A stretch of DNA of 64,000 bases from Pseudomonas sp. CFBP 13711 (GTDB lineage Bacteria; Pseudomonadota; Gammaproteobacteria; Pseudomonadales; Pseudomonadaceae): positions 62,001-126,000 of the forward strand of contig NZ_JACYVI010000001.1 of assembly GCF_014842265.1 (NCBI RefSeq). The letters run 5' to 3'. Numbering within the stretch: position 1 is the stretch's first letter; each line of letters begins with the position of its first letter. Below are positions 40,306 to 48,438 of the stretch, piece after piece. Made by a program: the position numbers and the translations under genes. The notes below the pieces were generated by a model, which was not told where the DNA came from, ran no database searches, and worked only from the letters and a program-made list of their open reading frames with translations.

Positions 40306-41814
40306 TTAGCTTTTTCCGGGAATGCCGTATTTGCGCAGCCGGTGCGCGATCGCAGTGTGGGATGTTTGCAGCCGCGCGGCCAGTTGCCGCGTCGATGGGT
40401 ATTGGCTGTAGAGCTTTTCCAGCAGCGACTTTTCAAAATCCTCGACCGCCGCTTCAAGGCTTTCGATTTCGCCATCACTGCCCCTCGCCACCGACGTGCC
40501 GGCGATGTCGAGGTCGCCGATGTCGACCAGCGAGCTGTCGCAAATGGCCGCCGCGCGGAAGATCACGTTCTGCAACTGGCGAACGTTGCCGGGCCAGCGA
40601 TTGCCAAGGAGAGCAGGGTAGGTGGTCGGGGCGAGGCGGCAGACCGGTCGCTGAATCTGCGTGCAGGCCTGCTCCATGAAATAGCGCGCCAGCATCAGGA
40701 TGTCCTGACCGCGTTCACGCAAAGGCGGCACGTCCAGATTGAGCACGTTGAGGCGATAAAAGAGGTCTTCGCGAAAGGTGCCCTCGGCAACCATTTTCTC
40801 CAGGTCGCGGTGGGTAGCGCTCAAGATGCGCACGTTGACCTGCACTTCCTTGTCGCCGCCGACCCGCCGAAAACTGCCGTCATTAAGGAATCGAAGAAGT
40901 TTTGCTTGCAGATACGGCGACATCTCGCCGATCTCATCGAGAAACACGGTGCCTTTGTTGGCGAGTTCCATCAGCCCGGGTTTGCCGCCCCGTTGCGCAC
41001 CGGTAAAGGCGCCAGGGGCGTAGCCGAACAGTTCGCTCTCGGCGAGGTTCTCCGGCAGCGCCGCGCAGTTCAGCGCGAGAAAAGGCGCTCCATTGCGCGC
41101 GCTCACGGCATGACACGCCCGCGCCACCAGTTCCTTGCCCGTCCCGGTTTCGCCCTGAATCAGCAGCGGCGCATCCAGTGCCGCGACCCGCTGGGCGCGG
41201 GCTTTAAGTGTGCGGATTGGCGCGGAGTCGCCCAGCAGCGCATCGAACCCTTCGGCGTGATCGTGGTGCAGTGCCGACAGGCGTTCGCCGATTCGGCTCG
41301 GTTGGTAAAGGGTCAGCAATGCGCCCGCGTCGGTGATTGGTGTGGCATCGAGCAGCAAGGCCTCGCCGTTGAGCGTGACTTCGCGCAGTGGCAGACGAAA
41401 GCCGTTTTCCAGCAGCGCCGATTGCAGGCCATCATCGGAGAACAGTTCGCCAATCGATTCCCCCGTCGGTTCCCGGCCATACAACGCGACCAGGGCAGGG
41501 TTCGCCAGCAGCACATGGCCGGCGCTGTCGAGGGCAAGCACCGGGTCGGTCATTGCTGCCAGCAGGGCATCCAACTGCAAGTGGCGGCGCTGGCCGGGAA
41601 GGATGTCGACCACTGTGATCGCTTCCACGCCGCGCACGCGAAACAGCCGGTCCTTGAGTTCTTCAAGCACGTCATGGCTCAGCGTCGGCGCGTCGATATA
41701 GACGTTGGGCGGCACCATTTCCACGGCATCGAGGTTCAGGTTGCGTGCGCCGAGGATGGCAAGCACTTCCTGAGTGATGCCGACGCGGTCGATGAACGTG
41801 ACGTGAATGCGCAT
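40306..41814 (-). CDS. gcsR: GcsR, TyrR-like sigma-54 activator of glycine cleavage
   Basis: A 502-aa enhancer-binding protein. Domains: an ACT-type ligand domain (1-72), a PAS domain (about 78-190), an AAA+ core with Walker A GETGTGKE (221-228), the sigma-54 contact loop GAFTGA (268-273) and Walker B GTVFLDEIGE, and a C-terminal TyrR-type helix-turn-helix (STRQLAARLQTSHTAIAHRL). In P. aeruginosa the homologue GcsR senses glycine and activates the gcv operon. Adjacency to gcvH with a sigma-54 promoter between supports the same job here. The homologous regulator PhhR is the main alternative, but no phhA lies nearby. Confidence 0.88.
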   Translation of the reverse strand: MRIHVTFIDRVGITQEVLAILGARNLNLDAVEMVPPNVYIDAPTLSHDVLEELKDRLFRVRGVEAITVVDILPGQRRHLQLDALLAAMTDPVLALDSAGHVLLANPALVALYGREPTGESIGELFSDDGLQSALLENGFRLPLREVTLNGEALLLDATPITDAGALLTLYQPSRIGERLSALHHDHAEGFDALLGDSAPIRTLKARAQRVAALDAPLLIQGETGTGKELVARACHAVSARNGAPFLALNCAALPENLAESELFGYAPGAFTGAQRGGKPGLMELANKGTVFLDEIGEMSPYLQAKLLRFLNDGSFRRVGGDKEVQVNVRILSATHRDLEKMVAEGTFREDLFYRLNVLNLDVPPLRERGQDILMLARYFMEQACTQIQRPVCRLAPTTYPALLGNRWPGNVRQLQNVIFRAAAICDSSLVDIGDLDIAGTSVARGSDGEIESLEAAVEDFEKSLLEKLYSQYPSTRQLAARLQTSHTAIAHRLRKYGIPGKS

Positions 41815-41906
41815 GGGGAGTGAAAGGACCCGCGGGAGTGAGGGGGGCGATTATGCCAGTAATCTCATCACCCATCGCGGTCCCGAGACGGTGTCAGCGT
41901 GCTGGT

Positions 41907-42257
41907 CTATTCCAGATGCTCCGGCTTCACCGGATCACCGGATTTCATGTCGAGCGTGTGGCGGATGTCTTCGAACATCTTGTCGTACTCGCCGTGCATC
42001 GCATGCAGGTCAGTGGTTCTCGGCAGGCCATGCTTTTCGAGTCTGCGCGAGGCATCACTGGCGAAGTTGTAGGCCTTGTCCTTCGGCAGCTCGAATGTTT
42101 CGCTGACCGCCTGGCCATTGATGTCGCCTTCCAGGGTGAACTGCATGCCCGGTCCCGAATCGGTCTGGCTGACTTCGTAACGAATGTGAAGGTCGTAGCC
42201 GACATCGTGTGGTTGCAGAGCGGGGTGGACGATGTGCAGATGACCTGGCTCGAACAT
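41907..42257 (-). CDS. Small conserved Pseudomonas protein (possibly DUF5064)
   Basis: A 116-aa soluble protein beginning MFEPGHLHIVHPAL. It has an alternating beta-type core (YDLHIRYEVSQTD, MQFTLEGDINGQAVSETFEL) and a helical end with K-A-Y-N-F-A-S-D-A-S-R-R-L. No signal peptide, membrane segment or catalytic motif is visible. It resembles a family restricted to Pseudomonas that I recall as DUF5064, but the assignment is tentative. It stands alone on the minus strand. Confidence 0.7.
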   Translation of the reverse strand: MFEPGHLHIVHPALQPHDVGYDLHIRYEVSQTDSGPGMQFTLEGDINGQAVSETFELPKDKAYNFASDASRRLEKHGLPRTTDLHAMHGEYDKMFEDIRHTLDMKSGDPVKPEHLE

Positions 42258-42345
42258 GGCAATGGCTCCGGGGAAAGGTGATGGACCTAAGAGGACAGAC
42301 CGCCGGGGGCTGCCTCGGGTTCAGGTTCATATGCCGCGCATTGAT

Positions 42346-42438
42346 TGTAGGACCGGCTTCAGCCGGGAAGGGGTCAGAGGTCACACTTCAGAACCAGGTG
42401 TGAAACCGGCCCACTTCCCGGCTGAAGCCGGTCCTACA
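42346..42438. repeat. REPIN (class B, GGACCGGCTTCAGCCGG type)
   Basis: Two perfectly inverted 25-nt arms at 42346-42370 and 42414-42438, each built around GGACCGGCTTCAGCCGGGAA. About 43 nt of non-conserved sequence lies between. The TAG in the right arm is the stop codon of the ybaN-like gene. Confidence 0.92.
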
Positions 42439-42832
42439 CCTGACGCCGCGAAGGCTCAGGCCGTGACCAGATCCACAGATTGACCAGCACCATGCCGGCT
42501 ACCGCGAAGTAGATCCACCAATTGTGTTTCAGCAGCACCAGCATCATGACCGCGCAGATCAGCATGGTGACCGTGGCGCTGATCTTGGCCTTGCGCGCAA
42601 TCATCTTGCCGTTTCGCCAGTTGCTCAGCATCGGTCCGAACACCCGATGATTCTCGAGCCAGGCGCTCAAGCGTGGCGAGCTACGCGTCGCCGCCCACGC
42701 CGCCAGCAGAATGAATTCGGTGGTGGGCAGGCCCGGAATGAAAATCGCGATGATGCCGATGGTCAGGCTCACGTAGGCGAGAATGCCAAACAGGATGCGG
42801 GACAGTTTACTGCCGGGTGGAGTACGGGTCAT
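42434..42832 (-). CDS. ybaN: YbaN family inner-membrane protein (DUF454)
   Basis: A 132-aa protein with helices at about 13-40 (ILFGILAYVSLTIGIIAIFI) and a C-terminal pair at about 85-122. The DUF454 hallmark FLPTTPFLL-like segment reads FIPGLPTTEFILLAAWA and is followed by the polar loop ARSSPRLSAWLENHRVFGP type sequence. No function is established for the family. Its 3' end, with the stop codon TAG, lies inside the class-B REPIN. It starts 94 nt after the hemO stop in the same direction. Confidence 0.85.
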   Translation of the reverse strand: MTRTPPGSKLSRILFGILAYVSLTIGIIAIFIPGLPTTEFILLAAWAATRSSPRLSAWLENHRVFGPMLSNWRNGKMIARKAKISATVTMLICAVMMLVLLKHNWWIYFAVAGMVLVNLWIWSRPEPSRRQV

Positions 42833-42925
42833 GGTCTCGGTAATGCAGAGTGAACAGGTGTTGCGGGATTTTCAGGTCCCGCAAAGGCGCTCAGCTTATC
42901 AGTGCCGGGCGCAAAAGGCCCGGCG

Positions 42926-43525
42926 TCAGGCGGGTTCCGCTTCAGACGCTGGAGCGTAGGCGTGCTGCAGCAGCACGTTGAAACGTTCGAAGGCCGCCAC
43001 TGCGCCACGGTCTATCTCGCGCTCCTGTTCGGCGTTGAACGGCAGATCGTCAATGATCCGGACAAAGCGTTTCCAGCCTTCGGCGCGACCGCCTGACGGT
43101 TCACCCAGATGGCGCGCGCCGAACGTCTCGCTGAGGTTCAAGGCCACGGCGCGTTTGATCAGAAAGGCGGCGCCCAGCTTCGAACCCTCCGACACGAACA
43201 GCCAGCCCAGCGCCTCGGCAAGGCTGGGCCCATCGACCGCGCCGGCGACCGGGGCAGGGATGTCAGCCTGAAGATCAAGCAGATCGGCTTTGGCCTGTTC
43301 GGCGCGGCATCGATCGGCCAGGTCGGCAATCAGCTCGATCAACTGCGGGTGCGTGTACAGTGTTTTCAGCTCTTCCTGGAACAGGTATTGGGCGCTGAGG
43401 AATCGGCGGTAGCTGGCCAGTGTCTCGAACGGCGCGTTGGCTTTCACCGCCTTGTCCAGTTGTTCATGGGGGGCATGGGTAATCTGGTTCAGTCGTTGCG
43501 AGCGACGAATGGCGTTGCCGGTCAT
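42926..43525 (-). CDS. hemO: Heme oxygenase (HemO/PigA type)
   Basis: A 199-aa enzyme that opens heme to biliverdin, iron and CO. The proximal heme ligand is H20 in THAPHEQLDKAV. The distal helix is the Gly-containing LGWLFVSEGSKLGAAFL. The frame is open 102 nt further upstream, but the ATG at 43525 (MTGNAIRRSQR) fits the family. It lies 90 nt after the receptor gene on the same strand, so iron can be released from heme imported by that receptor. The rest of the helical fold is intact. Confidence 0.9.
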   Translation of the reverse strand: MTGNAIRRSQRLNQITHAPHEQLDKAVKANAPFETLASYRRFLSAQYLFQEELKTLYTHPQLIELIADLADRCRAEQAKADLLDLQADIPAPVAGAVDGPSLAEALGWLFVSEGSKLGAAFLIKRAVALNLSETFGARHLGEPSGGRAEGWKRFVRIIDDLPFNAEQEREIDRGAVAAFERFNVLLQHAYAPASEAEPA

Positions 43526-43614
43526 AGGGTCTTCCTTGTAAATGAGGCGTTTGTTAACAAGACGAACGAGCGTTGCAGGCGCATAAAAAATCACGCACCT
43601 GTAACGGGGGTCGG

Positions 43615-45954
43615 TCAGATATCCCACACCACGTTCACGGCAAAATTGCGGCCTGGCTGGGTCAGTCGGTCGAGGTTGGCGGGGGCGGTGGCACCGGCTT
43701 CGCCAACGCTGTAGTAACCGCGCACGTCATCCCACAGCCAGTATTTTTTGTCCGCGAGGTTGTACAGGCCACCGCTGACCGTGACGTCGTTAGTGACTTT
43801 GTAATAGCCCGTCAGATCGACGAGGCCAAAGCCCGGCGTCTTGAACCGGGTGGCACCGTCGGGGGCGTAGTAGTTGCTGGTGTCGACCCGCGTCTTGCGC
43901 TTGACCAGCGTCCAGTTCAGCAAACCGCCGTAGTTGTTCTGGTCATAACCCAGCCCTAATACGCCGGTGAGCGGATTGATGCTATTGAGGGGCTGGCCGG
44001 TGTCGTTGTTGCGACCGTACAGATAGGCCAGCGAGCCTCGGGTGTAGAGGCCTTCGGGTGCGCCGAAGCTGTCCAGGTTCAGCCGGCCCTTGAGCTCAAC
44101 GCCCTTGATCGTGGCGTGCCTGATGTTGTTGGACTGGAAGGTCGTGGTGGTGGAGTTGGCTGGAATCACTGCGTCCTCATTAATGAAGTCGCGATACGTG
44201 TTGTAGAACACCGCCAGATCAAACGTGCCCTCGTCGAAGTGACCGCGCAGCCCGGTTTCGTAGCTCTTGCTGGTCTCCGGTTTCAGGTCGGGATTGGGCT
44301 CGACGACGTAATTGCCCCGGGTGTTTTCGAAGCGGCCATACAAGGCTTTGGCGCTCGGCGTGCGGAAGCCCTCGGCGTACTGGCCGTACCAGGTGTAGGC
44401 GTCGTTGAACGCATACGTCAGGCCCAGCTTGGGTGACAGGCGATGCCATTTTTTGGTGCTGTCGTCGAACTCGCTCTTGCTTTTCAGGTTGACGCTTTTG
44501 AGGAATGAATCTGTGGCGTCTGGTTCGAGCGTGGTGTAGTCGTAGCGGGCGCCGGGCATGAAGGTCCAGTCGCCCCACTTGATCTGATCCTGAGCGAAAA
44601 GCCCGTAGGTGGTGATCGTCGGGTTCGGGAAGTCGTTAGTGGGTGCCACGATGTCGGAGGCACTGGTACTGACTGCGCCAAGGGTGCGGCAGGTTCCGAC
44701 GACCGACGCACAGGTGGCTGATCCTGTCCGAAGCCCTGTCACCTTCTGTTGCTTGAGGGTCGTACCGTACGTCAGCAAGTGCTGGGTGTCGCCAATGTCG
44801 AACGCTTTATCCAGCTGTGCGTCGAGGATCCACTGGCGTTCCTTGTAATGGGTGTCGCGGGTGCGCCAGACATCACGACTACCAGGGACGTAACGCTCGA
44901 AAGTGTTTTGATCAGTTTTGGCGATCTGATAATTCAAGCTCCACTTGGCGTTGTCGGCCAGCACGCTGTCCAGCGCGAACGTGTTTTCGAGGCCAAACCG
45001 CTCTCGGGTGATGACATCGTTTCCCTCGCGGCTTCGGTACATCCCTGACGCACCTCTGCCAGGTATGAAAGGCCCACCCACCACACTCTTCTGATTCGTA
45101 TGGGTATCGTCCTTGTACTTCTCGTAAGTGAACGCCAGACGATCATTGTCGCCGTAGTTCCAGCCCAGCTTGGCCAGCACATTGGTTGCGCGGGCGTCTT
45201 CCGGGTTGGCTGCCGTGCGGGACAGCCCGGTGCCGCCATGCTCACCGTAGGACTCGGTCTCGTGGCCGTTGCGCTGGCTGACGTGCAGCAAACCGTCGAC
45301 ATCCCCCGCGCGGCCGGCAACCGTAGATGAGTTCAACCAGCTGTTGTCCGCCGAGCTGTAACCGGTTTTCAGACGGGCACCGACATCTTTGCCCGGCTTG
45401 ATGATGTCCTCGGGGTCGAGGGTGTAATAGCTCACCGCCCCGCCGATGGCGCTGCTCCCATACAGCGCCGACGCAGGCCCGCGCAGGATCTCGACGCGCT
45501 TGATGATCTCCGGATCCACGTAATTGCGATGGGTGTTGGCGAAAGGGCCCTGGAAGAAGTTGTCCGGCACTTCGACGCCATCCACCTGCGTCAGGATCCG
45601 GTCGCCATCGATGCCGCGGATGTTGTAGCCGCTGGTGCCCGCACGCTGGCCGGCCCCGCCCACGGACACGCCAGGCTCGTCGCGTACCAGGTCGCGAATG
45701 CTGTTGACGTTGCGACGATCCAGCGACGCTCGGTCCTGCACGGTCACCGTGCCGGGTACCGAATCCACCGACTGCGCCTGACGCGTGGCGCTAACTGTGA
45801 TCTGCTCCAGTTCCAGCGCGCTGGTTTGCTCGGCGGCAGCGACGGCGGGACTGTGCACCGCGGCCGCTAAAACGGCGATGGTCAGCAGGGAAAGCCCGAG
45901 GTGGTGAGTGGCGTTTGCCGAGGCGTATGAGGCGGGGTTGAAGCTGGACAGCAT
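43615..45954 (-). CDS. TonB-dependent heme/hemoprotein receptor
   Basis: A 779-aa outer-membrane receptor. The signal peptide ends near residue 41 (AVAAAEQ). A TonB-box-like ITVSATR follows at once, then the plug domain (DRRNVNSIRDLVRDEPGVSV, RVEILRGPASALYGSSAIGG) and a 22-strand barrel ending in NVVWDI. Heme-receptor boxes appear as FRTP (for FRAP) and NPDL (for NPNL). There is no N-terminal STN signalling domain. The gene sits between the ECF sigma / FecR-like pair and hemO, so it most likely takes up heme or hemoglobin. PhuR/HasR-type homology is likely, but the exact ligand is not proven. Confidence 0.88.
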   Translation of the reverse strand: MLSSFNPASYASANATHHLGLSLLTIAVLAAAVHSPAVAAAEQTSALELEQITVSATRQAQSVDSVPGTVTVQDRASLDRRNVNSIRDLVRDEPGVSVGGAGQRAGTSGYNIRGIDGDRILTQVDGVEVPDNFFQGPFANTHRNYVDPEIIKRVEILRGPASALYGSSAIGGAVSYYTLDPEDIIKPGKDVGARLKTGYSSADNSWLNSSTVAGRAGDVDGLLHVSQRNGHETESYGEHGGTGLSRTAANPEDARATNVLAKLGWNYGDNDRLAFTYEKYKDDTHTNQKSVVGGPFIPGRGASGMYRSREGNDVITRERFGLENTFALDSVLADNAKWSLNYQIAKTDQNTFERYVPGSRDVWRTRDTHYKERQWILDAQLDKAFDIGDTQHLLTYGTTLKQQKVTGLRTGSATCASVVGTCRTLGAVSTSASDIVAPTNDFPNPTITTYGLFAQDQIKWGDWTFMPGARYDYTTLEPDATDSFLKSVNLKSKSEFDDSTKKWHRLSPKLGLTYAFNDAYTWYGQYAEGFRTPSAKALYGRFENTRGNYVVEPNPDLKPETSKSYETGLRGHFDEGTFDLAVFYNTYRDFINEDAVIPANSTTTTFQSNNIRHATIKGVELKGRLNLDSFGAPEGLYTRGSLAYLYGRNNDTGQPLNSINPLTGVLGLGYDQNNYGGLLNWTLVKRKTRVDTSNYYAPDGATRFKTPGFGLVDLTGYYKVTNDVTVSGGLYNLADKKYWLWDDVRGYYSVGEAGATAPANLDRLTQPGRNFAVNVVWDI

Positions 45955-46135
45955 GGATAGCGCTCCCTGTCGTGCGGGTCGTCATAGTTGTTGCGAGATG
46001 ATTCAAATAGGAATCAGTTGCATTGGCTATGACTAGACGTGCGGGTCGCGGCTATCGCGTAAAAATAATTTCGGTGAGTGTCAGATCATCAGGTTTGAAG
46101 CCATGGCGCCGCAGCTTGGCGAGCGCAGTCCGGCG

Positions 46136-46381
46136 TCAGGTTTTTTTCCGCACAGCCAGCACCGCTGCTGCATCGAATACCGTTTGCGAGTGCCACACGG
46201 TCTCGGCGCTGGCAAACGCTTCTCGGTGGGCGGGATCGGCTTCGAGCCATTCCAGAAAGCGCGCGTGGGTTGCGGCATCTGCGATTTCCAGCTCGATCAG
46301 CCAGGTCAGGGCCTGGTCCATCGTCTCGGCAGTGCCCGATGCATCGGCTTGAGCGCGGCGGGGTGATTGGGAGTCCGTCAA
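46136..46381 (-). CDS. Short FecR-like anti-sigma protein, possibly truncated
   Basis: An 81-aa protein that matches only the N-terminal cytoplasmic domain of FecR regulators: QALTWLIELEIADAATHARF, then FLEWLEADPAHREAFASAE and W-H-S. There is no transmembrane helix and no periplasmic signalling part. It ends AVRKKT-stop after a run of seven A. Continuing in the same frame past the TGA (46136-46138) gives 27 more codons with protein-like content (TALAKLRRHGFKPDDLTLTE and on) before TAG at 46052. So it may be either a natural domain-only anti-sigma factor or a gene cut short by a point change. It lies between the sigma factor and the receptor. Confidence 0.65.
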   Translation of the reverse strand: MTDSQSPRRAQADASGTAETMDQALTWLIELEIADAATHARFLEWLEADPAHREAFASAETVWHSQTVFDAAAVLAVRKKT

Positions 46382-46462
46382 GGAGCGTCCTCAGGTCCAC
46401 GGTTTGGCCGGCATTGTAGCGTCACTCAGAAGCACCCACTGACGAATTCTTGCGGATGAAAC

Positions 46463-46978
46463 TCAGTGATCCATGCGCGCCGCGACACTCAGGCAGAGCG
46501 TCATGATCAGCTTCAATTCTTTTTGCACGGTGCTGGTGGACACGCCCAGTTGCTCGGCGATTTCCAGATAACTTGCGCCGTGAAGCCGACTGAGGGTGAA
46601 GATTTTCTGCTGCCGGGGCGACAGGGTTTCCAGGCTCGCGCTCAGGCTTTCCAGCAGACGGTTGGCGTGGGCGGCGTCCTCCAGCGCGGAGTGGGGGGCG
46701 ACGACATTATGAATATCGCTGATCGGCGCATCGTCATTGATGGTGCGCGCGTGAACGCGGCGGGCGCGCAGATGATCCAGGGCCAGATTGCGCGCGGTCT
46801 GGAAGACGAAGGGTTCGAGGTGCTCGATGGCTCGCTCAGTGAGTGCGCGGGTGACACGCAGGTAGGTTTCCTGGAGCAGGTCTTCGGCGGCGGTGTGACT
46901 GCGGACCATGCGCTGAAGCGTGCGCAACAGCATGGTTCGCCGGGCGAGGAAGACAGTATTGAAGTGCGACTGAGTCAC
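46463..46978 (-). CDS. FecI-type ECF sigma factor
   Basis: A 171-aa extracytoplasmic-function sigma factor. Region 2 includes AAEDLLQETYLRVTRAL and VFQTARNLALDHLRARR. Region 4 includes LETLSPRQQKIFTLSRLHG and the helix-turn-helix YLEIAEQLGVSTSTVQKEL. Iron-starvation sigma factors of this type drive receptor genes. Its own ATG is 24 nt downstream of a near-ideal Fur box. The expected target is the heme receptor-hemO unit next door; the FecR-like partner is encoded between them. Confidence 0.9.
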   Translation of the reverse strand: MTQSHFNTVFLARRTMLLRTLQRMVRSHTAAEDLLQETYLRVTRALTERAIEHLEPFVFQTARNLALDHLRARRVHARTINDDAPISDIHNVVAPHSALEDAAHANRLLESLSASLETLSPRQQKIFTLSRLHGASYLEIAEQLGVSTSTVQKELKLIMTLCLSVAARMDH

Positions 46979-47001
46979 AGGGACACCCGACGAGAATTCA
47001 G

Positions 47002-47024
47002 TAGATGATAATGCTTATCATCTA
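47002..47024 (-). promoter_or_regulatory. Fur box ahead of the ECF sigma gene
   Basis: TAGATGATAA-TGC-TTATCATCTA is a perfect palindrome with 10-bp arms and matches the Fur consensus GATAATGATAATCATTATC closely. It lies 24 nt upstream of the sigma factor start, so iron-replete Fur should repress the whole heme-uptake unit. Confidence 0.85.
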
Positions 47025-47156
47025 GACGTCAGGTCAAGGCAGGGATTTGCACAGATTGTAAGGGCCGTTCACCGGGACGGCAGTCATTACCGGGGAGGGA
47101 GTTGATCGCGAAGAGCCTGGTAAATCCGCTGACGGTCCAGCGGCTTGAATTTCGTC

Positions 47157-47180
47157 TTCGCGAGCAAGCTCGCTCCTACA
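47157..47180. repeat. Single REP unit (class A) next to gap
   Basis: CGCGAGCAAGCTCGCTCCTA within 47157-47180 is one arm of the class-A family. No clear partner arm was found nearby, so it is a singlet. It lies just downstream of the gap gene stop. Confidence 0.7.
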
Positions 47181-47202
47181 TTGAGGGGATCCCGTTACTT
47201 GC

Positions 47203-48204
47203 TTACTCGGCGTTCATCAACGCCAGACAGTTATCCAGCATGCGGTTGGAGAAGCCCCATTCGTTGTCGTACCACGCCAGCACCTTCAGCAGGCGACCGC
47301 TGACTTTGGTGTGGTTCGCATCGAAGATCGACGACAGCGGGTTGTGATTGAAGTCGTGGGAAACCAGCGGCAGGGTGTTGTATCCGAGGATCTTCGAATG
47401 CTGGGCCGCTTCTTTCATGATCGCGTTGACTTCTTCGGCCGTCGCATCGCGCTTGAGCTGAATGGTCAGGTCGACCAGCGACACGTTGATCACTGGCACA
47501 CGCACGGCCATGCCGGTCAGCTTGCCCGCCAGTTCCGGCAGTACCAGGCCGACCGCTTCGGCAGCGCCGGTCTTGCTCGGGATCATCGACTGGGTAGCCG
47601 AACGCGCGCGGTACGGGTCGGTGTGGTAGACGTCGATCAGGTTCTGGTCGTTGGTGTAGGCGTGGATGGTGGTCATCAGACCGCTCTCGATGCCCAGTTC
47701 ACGGTTCAGCACCTGAGCGACCGGCGCCAGGCAGTTGGTGGTGCAGGATGCGTTGGAGATGACCTGATGGGATTGGCGAAGTACATCATGGTTAACGCCG
47801 TAGACGATCGTCGCATCGGCGCCTTTGGCCGGTGCAGAAATAATCACTTTCTTGGCGCCGGCGGTGATGTGGGCAGCGGCCTTGGTGCGGTCGGTGAACA
47901 GGCCGGTGCATTCGAACACCACGTCGATGTCCAGGGATTTCCACGGCAGCTCGGCCGGGTTGCGGATCGCACTGACCGCAATTCGGTCACCATTGACGGT
48001 CAGGCTTTCCTGATCGTGTTCAACGGAGCCGTCGAATTGCCCGTGAACCGTATCGAATTTCAGCAGGTGGGCGTTGATCTCGCTGTCGCCCAAGTCGTTG
48101 ATGGCGACGACTTGCAGGTCCTGACGGTAGCCTTGGGTATAGAGTGCGCGTAGGACGTTGCGGCCGATTCGGCCAAAGCCATTAATTGCGATGCGGAGAG
48201 TCAT
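47203..48204 (-). CDS. gapA: Glyceraldehyde-3-phosphate dehydrogenase, type I
   Basis: A 333-aa NAD-dependent enzyme. The Rossmann motif is [15 protein letters not shown] (from residue 7). The catalytic Cys is C154 in SNASCTTN, with the partner His in the later [12 protein letters not shown] segment. It is the gap gene linked to edd in Pseudomonas, used in the glycolytic direction downstream of Entner-Doudoroff. It is divergent from edd across a region with two HexR-type operators, so triose phosphate oxidation rises with the rest of the pathway. Confidence 0.95.
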   Translation of the reverse strand: MTLRIAINGFGRIGRNVLRALYTQGYRQDLQVVAINDLGDSEINAHLLKFDTVHGQFDGSVEHDQESLTVNGDRIAVSAIRNPAELPWKSLDIDVVFECTGLFTDRTKAAAHITAGAKKVIISAPAKGADATIVYGVNHDVLRQSHQVISNASCTTNCLAPVAQVLNRELGIESGLMTTIHAYTNDQNLIDVYHTDPYRARSATQSMIPSKTGAAEAVGLVLPELAGKLTGMAVRVPVINVSLVDLTIQLKRDATAEEVNAIMKEAAQHSKILGYNTLPLVSHDFNHNPLSSIFDANHTKVSGRLLKVLAWYDNEWGFSNRMLDNCLALMNAE

Positions 48205-48225
48205 ACACCCGTCCTCAAGAATTTG

Positions 48226-48240
48226 TTGTTGGAATTACAA
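48226..48240 (-). promoter_or_regulatory. HexR operator on the gap side
   Basis: TTGT-TGGAATT-ACAA fits the HexR consensus TTGT-N7/8-ACAA. It lies about 22 bp upstream of the gap start codon. 2-keto-3-deoxy-6-phosphogluconate should release HexR. Confidence 0.78.
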
Positions 48241-48287
48241 GATTATTCTCATAAAAATAGAAAACAACCCCTTTTAGTGGCAGTATT

Positions 48288-48302
48288 TTGTTTTATCTAC
48301 AA
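48288..48302 (+). promoter_or_regulatory. HexR operator on the edd side
   Basis: TTGT-TTTATCT-ACAA fits the HexR consensus exactly. It lies about 137 bp upstream of the edd start in the AT-rich promoter region. Confidence 0.78.
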
Positions 48303-48438
48303 ATAGAAACCCGTCTGGCCGTCACAACTGGCTGAAAATCAAGTGCTTGCCGTCGCTCTCGTCTGAGCCCCGGATTTGATCGCAGCCTGGTGAAAGCGCC
48401 TGAACGAGTGACCACATCGCTAGCCTGGAGTCCATGAC

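Noticed and set aside
40066..41823. 585-codon plus-strand frame opposite gcsR
   Set aside because: Antisense shadow; gcsR on the other strand has complete ACT, AAA+ and HTH motifs.
46055..46138. Selenocysteine or programmed recoding at the TGA of the FecR-like gene
   Set aside because: No SECIS-like structure is evident and anti-sigma proteins are not known selenoproteins; simple truncation is a better explanation, though readthrough is left open in the findings.
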